From Aquimonas sp044377145 (GTDB lineage: Bacteria > Pseudomonadota > Gammaproteobacteria > Xanthomonadales > Xanthomonadaceae): DNA of 64,000 nt. The stretch is from the NCBI RefSeq assembly GCF_044377145.1, contig NZ_JBILJQ010000003.1:101060-165059 (forward strand), in the 5' to 3' direction. Shown here one piece after another: positions 47,053 to 55,210 of the stretch (positions within the stretch are counted from its first letter, which is position 1; every line of letters starts with the position of its first letter). The position numbers and the translations under genes are program-made. The notes under the pieces were generated by a model, which was not told the DNA's origin, searched no databases, and saw only the letters and a program-made list of their open reading frames with translations.

Positions 47053-47541
47053 ATGGACCAGCTCTGCATCGTCACCACCGGCGGCACGATCGACAAGATC
47101 TACTTCGACGACAAATCCGACTATCAGATCGGTGACCCGCAGATCGGGCGGATTCTCGAAGAACTCGGCGTCACCTTCCGCTTCAGCGTGATCCCGATCC
47201 TGCGCAAAGACAGCCTGCACATCACCGACGACGACCGCGCGCTGATCAAGCAGACCATTCTCGCCCAGTCGGCGCGACACATCCTGGTGACTCACGGCAC
47301 CGACAGCATGGTCGCGACCGGGCGCGTGCTGGCCGACATCGCCGACAAGACCATCGTCATGACCGGCGCGCTGAACCCCGCGCGCTTCCGCGGCTCGGAT
47401 GCCGAGTTCAACATCGGCACCGCCGTCGGCGCCGTGCAGTGCCTGCCGGCCGGTGTCTACATCGCCATGAACGGGCGCATCTGGGACCCGGCCAAGGTGC
47501 GCAAGAACGTCGACGCCAACCGTTTCGAGGCGGTTGCCTGA
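47053..47541 (+). CDS. short asparaginase-like protein (N-terminal domain only)
   Basis: A 162-residue protein matching only the N-terminal domain of L-asparaginases. The first catalytic Thr motif is VTTGGTIDKIYF at residues ~7-18, and the second motif is LVTHGTDSMVATGRVLAD near residue 80 (HGTDSM). VMTGALNPARF and GVYIAMNGRIWDP complete the domain. Classical enzymes are ~330 residues with a C-terminal domain; this one ends after VRKNVDANRFEAVA with a clean stop. It is a known short architecture rather than an obvious truncation, since the tail is typical. Amidase activity is possible but unproven. Start MDQLCIVTTGG chosen at the conserved first strand. Confidence 0.85.
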   Translation: MDQLCIVTTGGTIDKIYFDDKSDYQIGDPQIGRILEELGVTFRFSVIPILRKDSLHITDDDRALIKQTILAQSARHILVTHGTDSMVATGRVLADIADKTIVMTGALNPARFRGSDAEFNIGTAVGAVQCLPAGVYIAMNGRIWDPAKVRKNVDANRFEAVA

Positions 47542-47688
47542 GGCCTGCGCGCTGGCTCTGATCCACGCCAGCGCGGATAATTCAGCGGCCCGGAACCGGC
47601 AGCGCCGCATGCGTGCTGCAACCGCGCCGCAGCCAAGCCGCATACCGGCACCGCTCATCTCTACGCCGCATTCCCCGAGGGCACGCTC

Positions 47689-49050
47689 ATGGCCGAGGCC
47701 AGCCGCCAGGACAAAGCCGCGCGCCAGCTGAAGCTGCTGTCCGAGGCGCTGGATTCCGGCCGCCTCGGGCCCGTGCGGCGGCTGGTCAATACGCTCAACC
47801 CGGCCGAGATCGGCAACCTGCTGGAATCGCTGCCGCCGGATCGGCGTGTGATCGTGTGGGGCCTTGTCGACGCCGAAGACGACGGCGAAGTGCTGGTCCA
47901 CGTCGGCGACGAAGTGCGCGAAAGCCTGCTCGCGGCGATGGACACCGACGAGATCGTCGCCGCCGCCGAATCGCTGGACATCGACGACCTCGCCGACCTG
48001 ATGGAGGACCTGCCGGATCAGGTCATCGATGAGGTCCTGAAGTCGATGGACCGGGAGAACCGCGAGCGCCTCGAACAGGTGCTGTCGTATCCCGAGGACA
48101 GCGCCGGCCGTCTGATGAACCCGGACGTGATCACCGTGCGCGCCGATGTCACCATCGACGTGGTGCTGCGCTACCTGCGCCTGCGCGGCGAAATGCCCGA
48201 TCACACCGACCATCTGTTCGTGGTCAGCCGGCGCCACCAGTACCTCGGCCGGATTCCACTGACCGCCCTGCTGCTGTCCGAGCCCAGCCGTCCGATTAAC
48301 CAGTTGATGGATGAGGACGACCAACCAGCGATTCCGGTAGACACCCTCACCGCCGAGATCGCCCGCCAGTTCGAGGACCACGACTGGATCTCGGCGCCCG
48401 TGGTCGACGAGAACAATATTCTGCTAGGCCGCATCACCATCGATGACGTGGTCGACATCATCCGCGAGCAGGCCGAGCACCAGGTGCTCTCGGCCGCCGG
48501 CCTGGATGAAGATGAAGACATGTTCAGCCCGGTACTGCGGGCAGCGCCGCGTCGGATGATCTGGCTGGGCATCAACCTGCTGACCGCGTTCCTCGCCGCC
48601 AGCGTGGTCGGCCGCTTCGAGGCCACCATCGAGAAAGTCGTCGCACTCGCGGTGCTGATGCCGATCGTCGCCGGCATGGGCGGCAATGCCGGCACCCAGG
48701 TGCTGGCGCTGATGATCCGCGGGCTGGCCCTGGGCCAGGTCGGCGCCAGCAACATCCGCGTGCTGCTGTGGAAAGAACTGCGCGTGGCGATGCTGAACGG
48801 CCTGGCCTTGGGCGCTGTGCTGGCGGGCGTGGTCTGGCTGTGGTTTGGCGACCTCGCCCTGTCCGGCGTGATCTTCGCCGCCCTGGTGTTCAATCTGATG
48901 GCCGCCAGCCTGGCCGGCGTAGCAGTACCGCTGACCCTGCGCCGGCTGGGCTTCGACCCCGCCCTGGCCAGCAGCATTTTCCTGACCACCGTGACAGATG
49001 TGCTGGGGTTTCTGGCCTTCCTGGGCTTGGGTACCTTGCTGCTGCTCTGA
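47689..49050 (+). CDS. mgtE: magnesium transporter MgtE
   Basis: A 453-residue Mg2+ channel of the inner membrane. The MgtE N domain spans ~20-125 (LNPAEIGNLLESLPPDRRVI, DLADLMEDLPDQVIDEVLKS). Two CBS domains follow at ~130-255 (YPEDSAGRLMNPDVITVRAD, HLFVVSRRHQYLGRIPLTAL, then DWISAPVVDENNILLGRITI). The C-terminal five-helix pore domain starts near 290 with WLGINLLTAFLAASVV and contains MPIVAGMGGNAGTQVLALMI, the conserved selectivity region. The N and CBS domains sense cytosolic Mg2+ and gate the pore in the family. All domains are intact. Confidence 0.96.
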   Translation: MAEASRQDKAARQLKLLSEALDSGRLGPVRRLVNTLNPAEIGNLLESLPPDRRVIVWGLVDAEDDGEVLVHVGDEVRESLLAAMDTDEIVAAAESLDIDDLADLMEDLPDQVIDEVLKSMDRENRERLEQVLSYPEDSAGRLMNPDVITVRADVTIDVVLRYLRLRGEMPDHTDHLFVVSRRHQYLGRIPLTALLLSEPSRPINQLMDEDDQPAIPVDTLTAEIARQFEDHDWISAPVVDENNILLGRITIDDVVDIIREQAEHQVLSAAGLDEDEDMFSPVLRAAPRRMIWLGINLLTAFLAASVVGRFEATIEKVVALAVLMPIVAGMGGNAGTQVLALMIRGLALGQVGASNIRVLLWKELRVAMLNGLALGAVLAGVVWLWFGDLALSGVIFAALVFNLMAASLAGVAVPLTLRRLGFDPALASSIFLTTVTDVLGFLAFLGLGTLLLL

Positions 49051-49152
49051 CCTGTGGACGACGGCAACACGCGCTCAGGCCAGCCAACCGCGATAGCGCA
49101 CCGTTCGCCCGATGCCGAGCGGCGCATCAAGCGCGACATCGAACCAGCACCT

Positions 49153-49617
49153 TCACGGCGGATCGCTCATCAATCGTGCGCGCAGGCGGGCGGCAGGCAA
49201 GGCACACAGATCGCCGCGCCCGAACCAGCGGTAGCGATTGCGCGCGATCCAACCATACAGAAGATTGCGCAGCGCCCGGGGCAGGATTCGCAGCGGGCTC
49301 AAGCCGCGGCCCCAGCCGCCGCTGCGCTCGCCGACGCGGATCATCGCCTCGAAACCGCCCAGCACTCGACCGCGCTCCAGCAGCAGCCAGGTGTCAGGAC
49401 GATCGACGCTCAGCCCGTAGTGGCTGAGCAACGCGCGGCCCAAAGCGGTCTGCAGCGGGCAGATACGGATCTCGCCGCTGCGGTCGAGCCGATCGATCAT
49501 GCGCGCGCCGAAGCAGCACAGCGCGCACTCGGCGTCCATCAAGGCGATCGGAAAGCGATCGTCAAAGGTCGGCACCTGCGGGTCGGAGCGATAGCTGAAA
49601 TCGGGGCGCGTGAGCAT
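49153..49617 (-). CDS. DCC (thiol-disulfide oxidoreductase-like, DUF393) family protein
   Basis: A 154-residue protein. The DCC motif is IALMDAECALCCFGARMIDR at about residues 24-43, with Asp followed by CxxC-like cysteines; here CALCC has an extra Cys. Further features are ICPLQTALGRALLSHYGLS and TWLLLERGRVLGGFEAMIRV, and a hydrophobic-aromatic C-terminus (LLYGWIARNRYRWFGRGDLC) typical of the family. The function is generally described as predicted thiol-disulfide oxidoreductase, without biochemical proof. Start MLTRPDFSYRSD at 49617. It converges on mgtE with a 102-base spacer. Confidence 0.85.
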   Translation of the reverse strand: MLTRPDFSYRSDPQVPTFDDRFPIALMDAECALCCFGARMIDRLDRSGEIRICPLQTALGRALLSHYGLSVDRPDTWLLLERGRVLGGFEAMIRVGERSGGWGRGLSPLRILPRALRNLLYGWIARNRYRWFGRGDLCALPAARLRARLMSDPP

Positions 49618-49824
49618 GCTGGAAGTGTACGGATGCATCGCCACGCGCGAACACCGCAAGCTCGCCCGCAGCCGGAGGCGGGCTCTGGACGTCGGCAGAC
49701 CCGCGCTGCGTGTGAACGGCCTTCCGTCCAGGAGCTGACACCGCCTCGCCCGGTATCGCCTCGACATGCGCGCAGCACTTTGAGAGCCTGCAGAGACACT
49801 CACTCGATGCGTCGAGGCACTCGA

Positions 49825-50253
49825 ATGCAGCTGCGCACCGCCAACCGAACCGATATCCCTGCCCTGCACGAGGTGCGGATGGCCGTGCGCGAGAACGTGT
49901 TGTCGCATCGCGATCGAATCAGCGAAGCCGACTATCTCAGCGCCCTTGAAGAACTCGGCTGCGGTTGGCTGCTTGAGGATGACGGCAAAGTGCTCGGCTT
50001 CGCCATCGCCTACCGGAGCGGCAGCATCTGGGCGCTGTTCGTACACCCCGACCATGAAGGGCGCGGCGTCGCCAAAGCGCTGCACGCGGTGATGCTCGAA
50101 TGGATGCAGAAGCAGGCCGTGAAAACAGCCTTTCTCAGTACCGAACCGGGCACGCGCGCCGAGGCGTTCTACCGCTCGCGCGGTTGGCAGAGTTGCGGTC
50201 CACCAGTGCTCGGCGAGATGCAGTTCGAGCTGGCGCTGCCGCAAACCTCGTGA
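49825..50253 (+). CDS. GNAT-family N-acetyltransferase
   Basis: A 142-residue acetyltransferase of the GNAT fold. MQLRTANRTDIPALHEVRMA is the typical first strand and helix; VLGFAIAYRSGSIWALFVHP is the beta3-beta4 region, and HPDHEGRGVAKALHAVMLEW is motif A with the acetyl-CoA pyrophosphate loop (Q/RxxGxG/A written here as EGRGVA). AFLSTEPGTRAEAFYRSRGW is motif B. The acceptor is unknown. ATG at 49825 is preferred; an in-frame ATG at 49807 would add MRRGTR. Confidence 0.9.
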   Translation: MQLRTANRTDIPALHEVRMAVRENVLSHRDRISEADYLSALEELGCGWLLEDDGKVLGFAIAYRSGSIWALFVHPDHEGRGVAKALHAVMLEWMQKQAVKTAFLSTEPGTRAEAFYRSRGWQSCGPPVLGEMQFELALPQTS

Positions 50254-50330
50254 GTTCAATGCCCAAGTGATCACGCACCGGAGTGAACAGGCTCACGGCT
50301 GGCGGATGATCCCTGAGCGCTCGGGGCGCT

Positions 50331-50357
50331 CGGGCGTGCGATCACAGCGCACGCCCG
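50331..50357. terminator. bidirectional hairpin between GNAT and serS
   Basis: A 10-bp perfect stem (CGGGCGTGCG, loop ATCACAG, CGCACGCCCG) lies between the convergent GNAT and serS genes, 7 bases beyond the serS stop. It lacks a strong U run. Confidence 0.6.
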
Positions 50358-50363
50358 ACAGCC

Positions 50364-51692
50364 TCAGGCGATCGTTTCAGCTGCGCCCATGTACGCCCGC
50401 AACACCTCCGGCACGCCGATCGAACCATCGGCGTTCTGATAGTTCTCCATCACCGCGACCAGAGCGCGGCCCACCGCGACGCCGGAGCCGTTCAAGGTGT
50501 GCACGGGTTCGGGCTTGCCGGTTTCGGGGTTGCGCCAGCGCGCCTGCATGCGGCGGGCCTGGAAGTCGCCGCAGTTGCTGATCGAGCTGATCTCGCGGTA
50601 GGCATTCTGTGCCGGCAGCCAGACTTCTAGGTCGTAGGTCTTGGTGGCGCAGAAGCCCATGTCGCCGGTGCACAGCAGCACCTTGCGATACGGCAGGCCG
50701 AGCTTCTCCAGCACAATCTCGGCATGGCGGACCATCGCCTGATGCACCGCCTCGCTCTCGTGCGGGCGGGCGATTGCCACCAGTTCGACCTTCTCGAACT
50801 GGTGCTGGCGAATGATGCCGCGCACGTCGCGGCCGTAGCTGCCGGCTTCTGCGCGGAAGCACATCGAGTGCGCAGTCAGCTTCATCGGCAGTTCGGAGTC
50901 TTCGACGATGCTGTCGCGCACGAGGTTGGTCAGCGGCACTTCGGAGGTCGGGATCAGGTAGCGCGGGTGCTCGGCGACGGCGGTCTTGAACAGGTCTTCC
51001 TCGAACTTCGGCAGCTGGCCGGTGCCCTGCAGGCTGTCGGCATTGACCAGCAGCGGCACATTGCATTCCAGGTAGCCGTGCTCGTCGGTGTGCAGGTTCA
51101 GCATGAACTGCGCCAACGCGCGATGCAGACGGGCCAGCTCGCCACGCAACACGGTGAATCGAGCGCCCGACAGCTTCGCGCCGGCATCGCCATCCAGCCA
51201 GCCCTTGCGAGCGCCCAGCTCGACGTGATCCTTGACCTCGAACTCGAAGCTGCGCGGGCTGCCCCAGCGGTGCTGTTCGACGTTGTCCTTCTCGTCGCGG
51301 CCGGCCGGCACGTCGGCGCTGGGCAGATTGGGAATCCCGAGGCTGATCATGTCGATCGAGAGCTTGATCTGTTCAAGACGCCGCTCGTTGTCCTTGAGCT
51401 CTTCTGCGAAGGAAGCGACCTCGCGCTTCAGTTCTTCAACCTTTGACCTGTTGAAGTCAGCGTGGTCAAACTCTTCCGTGGCGTCTAGTCGAGGAATATG
51501 CGCCATCAGCGCGCCGATTTCTTTCGACTTCGTGTTGCGCAGATTCTGCAGCTCCTGCGTGCGGCCCTGGATCTGCTTGCGCTCGGTCTCCAGCGCCTTC
51601 AGCTGGGCGACATCGAGCTCGAAACCGCGGGTGGACTTCAGGCGTTCGGCGGTTTCGAGCAGTTGGGCGCGCAGCAGATGGGGGTCGAGCAT
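50364..51692 (-). CDS. serS: serine--tRNA ligase
   Basis: Class II aminoacyl-tRNA synthetase charging tRNA-Ser (and tRNA-Sec). At 442 residues it has standard length. The N-terminal coiled-coil arm that grips tRNA spans ~30-105 (LKALETERKQIQGRTQELQN, VEELKREVASFAEELKDNER). Motif 2 is in SMCFRAEAGSYGRDVRGIIR followed by HQFEKVELVAI (~265-300), and motif 3 is in HTLNGSGVAVGRALVAVMEN (~395-415). The start MLDPHLLRAQLLETAERL is the family N-terminus. It is an intact housekeeping gene. Confidence 0.97.
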   Translation of the reverse strand: MLDPHLLRAQLLETAERLKSTRGFELDVAQLKALETERKQIQGRTQELQNLRNTKSKEIGALMAHIPRLDATEEFDHADFNRSKVEELKREVASFAEELKDNERRLEQIKLSIDMISLGIPNLPSADVPAGRDEKDNVEQHRWGSPRSFEFEVKDHVELGARKGWLDGDAGAKLSGARFTVLRGELARLHRALAQFMLNLHTDEHGYLECNVPLLVNADSLQGTGQLPKFEEDLFKTAVAEHPRYLIPTSEVPLTNLVRDSIVEDSELPMKLTAHSMCFRAEAGSYGRDVRGIIRQHQFEKVELVAIARPHESEAVHQAMVRHAEIVLEKLGLPYRKVLLCTGDMGFCATKTYDLEVWLPAQNAYREISSISNCGDFQARRMQARWRNPETGKPEPVHTLNGSGVAVGRALVAVMENYQNADGSIGVPEVLRAYMGAAETIA

Positions 51693-51865
51693 GGGGGTTC
51701 CAGCGGGGAGAAGAGGTTTCGGGACCGGCGATTATCGGCGTCGGCAGGCGCTGACCGCAACGCAGCAGCGGCATTCGCCGGTGATCCAGGCGCGATGGCT
51801 GCGGAGCGCGTGGCCGCGGTCGGCTGCAAACCATAGCTGCCATCGACCGCACGGGCTTGACACTG

Positions 51866-52108
51866 TGTGCTCTTTGCCCAGCGTTCAATGCGCGGCTGTC
51901 GACGCGTATTCGATCGCGCTCAGCGGCGTGATCGCCCGGCTCGACTGCGCGCTCAACGTCGCCGCAGGCAGGGCCGAATCGGGGATCGGTCAGCTGTTCT
52001 GAGAACTGTAAGGCGCAGATGCGAAGGCGCCGAAGGAGCGCGACAGGATGCTGCCAAAGCCGCTGGTGAAGCCGCAAAGCGAGGGCGCGCTGTCGAATCC
52101 TGAGGCAC
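51866..52108 (+). pseudogene. possible decayed phasin-like fragment in the serS-lipase spacer
   Basis: The 670-base spacer 51693-52362 holds no intact gene. Within it, one frame reads VDAYSIALSGVIARLDCALN then VAAGRAESGIGQLF before a stop, and the next frame reads ARQDAAKAAGEAAKRGRAVE. Joined by a frameshift near 52002-52030 these would give an amphipathic, Ala-rich helical protein of phasin or histone-tail character. There is no start codon with a ribosome-binding site. The identification is tentative. Confidence 0.25.
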
Positions 52109-52362
52109 TGCAGCAGGCATCGACAACCGCCAGCGGAGCCAGCCCAACCCTGCAGATCTTTCGATTTCGCCGGTCCGAATGCGAGCATCCGGAACGCACG
52201 GTCATTGCAACGCAACATTACTGCCTCTTGCTCGCAGCACACGCCCGCGTATGCTCGTCCGTACTTCGGCGTAGGGAGCGGCCGAAGCCATCGGGCGGCC
52301 ACTGCGCAGGGAGTCCCCACGGGGAGCGCCGGCTGCCGTCCAACATCGGGGAGACCAGAGTG

Positions 52363-53226
52363 ATGAAACGATTTGCTGGCCGGCTTCTCGCCGGCTTCGC
52401 GCTGACCGCGGCCGCACTGAGCGCCAGCGCCAATACCGGCGTGGCCTTTGTCCACGGCACCGGCAACCAGACCAATGCCCTGGCCGACTACTGGACGGCC
52501 GACATGGTCAATTCGGTTCGCCAGGGCCTGCCCAACTCGGCCGATTACACGGTCATCAACTGCGAGTTCGAGCGCTACATGTGGGAGGCCGGCGCGGCTG
52601 GCTGTCTGGCCGGGCAGCTGACCAGCTTCATCAACGCCCGCGGTATCACCGACCTGGTGGTGATCACGCACTCCAACGGCGGCAATGTGATGCGTTGGAT
52701 CCTGTCCAACCCGACCTTCGACAGCCGCTATCCGGACATCATCAGCAAGATCCGCTGGGTCAATGCGCTGGCTCCCTCTTCGGCCGGCACGCCGCTTGCG
52801 AACGCGGTGACAGCCGGCAACGTGTTCGAACAATCGCTGGGCTGGCTGCTGGGCTATGCCAGCGATGCGGTGAAAATGCAGCAGACCCACTGGATGGCGC
52901 AGTACAACGCGCAGAACCTGTACGGCACCGCCGGCCGCCCTGCCCTGCCCAAAGGCTTCTGGTCGGTGACCGGCAGCAATGTGCGCTCGGCCCTTTGGAC
53001 CAGCAACAGCTTCTGCGGTGGCTACCAGTACCAGGTTGGGCTGACCATCACCCAGGCCTGGTTGAACAGCTGCTCGGACGGCTTTCTGGAGTGCAGCAGC
53101 CAGCAGGCCGCCGGCACGCCCTGGTTCACCGACACTCAGGCGATGTCGAACGGCTACTACTTGAGCCACCACCAGAGCCGGCGCCAGTGCTTCGGCCTGG
53201 ACGTCATCCTGCGTAACGACATCTAA
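52363..53226 (+). CDS. secreted alpha/beta-hydrolase, lipase/esterase-like
   Basis: A 287-residue exported hydrolase. The signal peptide is MKRFAGRLLAGFALTAAALS with cleavage near ASA-NTG. GVAFVHGTGNQTNALADYW carries the oxyanion HG, and LVVITHSNGGNVMRWIL contains the nucleophile (T-H-S-N-G-G, near residue 104). LSHHQSRRQCFG near the C-terminus may include the catalytic His. Four or more Cys in the C-terminal half (NSFCGGYQ, NSCSDGFLECSSQ, RRQCFG) suggest disulfides. GGGGAGACC upstream supports the start. It is followed after 12 bases by a second exported protein, forming a two-gene operon. Confidence 0.88.
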   Translation: MKRFAGRLLAGFALTAAALSASANTGVAFVHGTGNQTNALADYWTADMVNSVRQGLPNSADYTVINCEFERYMWEAGAAGCLAGQLTSFINARGITDLVVITHSNGGNVMRWILSNPTFDSRYPDIISKIRWVNALAPSSAGTPLANAVTAGNVFEQSLGWLLGYASDAVKMQQTHWMAQYNAQNLYGTAGRPALPKGFWSVTGSNVRSALWTSNSFCGGYQYQVGLTITQAWLNSCSDGFLECSSQQAAGTPWFTDTQAMSNGYYLSHHQSRRQCFGLDVILRNDI

Positions 53227-53238
53227 GGGGTCATGAGA

Positions 53239-54465
53239 ATGCGAATCCTGAAAATCTCCGCGCTTGCCGCCGCCCTCCTCATCGCCGCAGGTGCAAATGC
53301 GCAGACCCTGCAGCTGCAGCGCAGCGCTACGGATCTGGTGCCTTCGGTACTGGCTGCGCCCAAGTCGGCGACGCTCACCGCGATCGAGCAGCAGGCGGTG
53401 CATTTCGCCTGGGCACTCGACCCCGAGGCAGCCCTCGAAACGCCGCAACCCCACGTAGCAGACAGCCGCGAGTTCTGGACCCAGCTCGATGCCGACCAGG
53501 CCAAGCGCGGCTTTGGCTTCAACCCCACCGCCGACGGCGCGCTGGTGCGTATCAGCAGCCAGGGCGGAGCCAAAGCCGGCGGCATCGCGATCGATGACTT
53601 GTCTATTCGCGCCGATGGCGAACTGCTGGACACCGCCAGCGTGGTGCGGCACGCCGCCGGCGACGCCGAACTCAAGGCCGCCGGCGCAGTGTTCAGCGAG
53701 GGAACAGTGGTGTTCCAGCTGGCACCGGGCCTGGCCGGCAAGCGCATCGATATCGCAATGCCGAAGTCGACCTCGGGCGTGCTGATGCATGTGCTGGAGC
53801 CGCAGAGCCGCCTGTCGATGCAGCTCAGCGCCGACAGCCTTCAGGCCAGCGCCGGTGGCAAGGTTGAGCTGTCGGCATCGTTTCTCGATGGCAGCCAGCC
53901 TGTGCCGGCAGAGCGCATTGCGGGCCTGATCACGGCGCCGGACGGGCGCAGCTTCGCGCTTGATTTCGTGCTCGACAAGAGCGGCCGCGGCATCGCCCTG
54001 ATTGAACTTCCGGCCGACGCCGGCGGCGGCATGGAACCCTGGGAAGTCCACGCTTTCGGTGCCAGCACGCTTGGCAAGGCACAGGTGCTACGCGATGCCC
54101 GTACCGCCGTGATGGTCAGCCAACCCAGCGCGCGTCTGCTGGGCAGTGCCGATCTCAAGTCACACGATGGCGGCGTTGCGGTGCAACTGCCGGTGGAGAC
54201 GTCCGCGGCCGGGCGCTTCGAGCTGCGCGGCACGCTTTACGGTAGCGACAGCCATGGCGAGTTGAAGCCGATGGCGCTTGCCCACAGTGCCGAGCTTCTT
54301 GCCGCCGGTCGCGGCACGCTGGAACTGCGCTTTCCCGCCGATGTACTCACCGGCGCGCTCGGAGCCCCGTATGCGCTACGCGATCTGAACCTGTCTGATC
54401 AATCGCGAATGAGCCTGTCGGAACGCCGCCAGCACGCGCTGGAGATCGCTGAACTGCCGCGCTGA
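53239..54465 (+). CDS. exported protein, probably DUF4785 family, partner of the lipase-like gene
   Basis: A 408-residue protein with a signal peptide (MRILKISALAAALLIAAGAN). The mature part is beta-rich: a first domain around GGIAIDDLSIRADGELLDTA, a middle Ig-like domain (RLSMQLSADSLQASAGGKVE, LITAPDGRSFALDF) and a last Ig-like domain (VSAAGRFELRGTLYGSD-type strands). This layout resembles DUF4785 proteins of xanthomonads. The ATG at 53239 is preferred because AAGGGG lies eight bases upstream; ATG at 53233 is only two bases from it. Its 12-base distance from the lipase-like gene suggests the two act together outside the cytoplasm, for example as carrier or inhibitor, but this is inferred. 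Confidence 0.75.
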   Translation: MRILKISALAAALLIAAGANAQTLQLQRSATDLVPSVLAAPKSATLTAIEQQAVHFAWALDPEAALETPQPHVADSREFWTQLDADQAKRGFGFNPTADGALVRISSQGGAKAGGIAIDDLSIRADGELLDTASVVRHAAGDAELKAAGAVFSEGTVVFQLAPGLAGKRIDIAMPKSTSGVLMHVLEPQSRLSMQLSADSLQASAGGKVELSASFLDGSQPVPAERIAGLITAPDGRSFALDFVLDKSGRGIALIELPADAGGGMEPWEVHAFGASTLGKAQVLRDARTAVMVSQPSARLLGSADLKSHDGGVAVQLPVETSAAGRFELRGTLYGSDSHGELKPMALAHSAELLAAGRGTLELRFPADVLTGALGAPYALRDLNLSDQSRMSLSERRQHALEIAELPR

Positions 54466-54479
54466 ACTTCTCGCAGTAA

Positions 54480-54524
54480 CCCACCACACAGCGGCCGGGC
54501 AAAGCCCGGCCGCTGTGTGGTGGG
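54480..54524. terminator. very long perfect hairpin, bidirectional terminator
   Basis: Arms 54480-54500 and 54504-54524 are perfect 21-base complements around an AAA loop; the arm starts CCCACCACACAG. It sits 15 bases after the stop of the lipase partner gene and 31 bases beyond the stop of the convergent lipoprotein gene, so it can serve both strands. Confidence 0.85.
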
Positions 54525-54554
54525 CTCTAAACGCACGATCGTGCAGAGGCCGAT

Positions 54555-55022
54555 CTATTTCCACTGCGCCGAGATCAGACGCCACTGGCCGTGGTCATCG
54601 CGCCAGCCGGTTTCCACCGCCCACACCCGCGCCGATTCGGGGATCAAGGCGCCGCTGCCACCGGTGGCGACCGCGGTGAAACGCACCGTGGCGCGGTCGC
54701 CGAGAAGTTCGGTCTGCATCGGCCCCAAAGTCAGGCCCAGCTGCGCGTGGCGCAGCACCTGCAAGCGCAACATGTTGCGTACGCCTTCACGGTCCAGCGT
54801 ACCGGTGCCGACGAAATCGTCGGCGATGAAGTCCATCGCATTGCTGACCTCGCGCCCCTCGATCGCCGCCTGCAGGCCGTTCACCGAAGCCTGCAGTCGT
54901 TGTTCGGCCGGCTCGACCGCGCAGCCGGGCAGAGCGATGACTAGCGCCAGCAGCGCCGCCGCACACATGCGCCCTGCGCCGCTGAAGAACACGCGTCGCG
55001 GCATGACAGTCAAGTGGCCCAT
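54555..55022 (-). CDS. small lipoprotein, SnoaL/NTF2-like or DUF4440-like
   Basis: A 155-residue protein. Its signal peptide ends in a lipobox (LALVIALPGCAVEP), so Cys34 is the likely lipidated residue. The mature part opens with a helix (AEQRLQASVNGLQAAIEGRE) and AMDFIADDFVGTGTLDREGV, followed by strands (RATVRFTAVATGGS, ARVWAVETGWRDDHGQWRLI), the typical NTF2/SnoaL cone-fold pattern, ending in SAQWK. GGGAG lies seven bases upstream of the ATG at 55022; ATG at 55004 is an alternative. It is divergent from fadD. Ligand unknown. Confidence 0.8.
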   Translation of the reverse strand: MGHLTVMPRRVFFSGAGRMCAAALLALVIALPGCAVEPAEQRLQASVNGLQAAIEGREVSNAMDFIADDFVGTGTLDREGVRNMLRLQVLRHAQLGLTLGPMQTELLGDRATVRFTAVATGGSGALIPESARVWAVETGWRDDHGQWRLISAQWK

Positions 55023-55210
55023 GACAATCTCCCGAGCACTGCGGCTCGCCTGTGTCCCACACCGCATTCCCGCATGCAGGCGCCTTGCCTGCCTCGGGAG
55101 CCTATGCTCCAATCGGGGGAAACATACCCCAGAGCACGGTGCCTCGCTGCACCACAGCATCTGACGGCACAAATTCGGGCACCGCAGTGCCCACAGGGAG
55201 GAGACCAAGA

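Noticed and set aside
50287..50302. GTGA-N6-TCAC match to the CRP consensus
   Set aside because: It lies between convergent genes, far from any promoter position, and the outer bases do not match.
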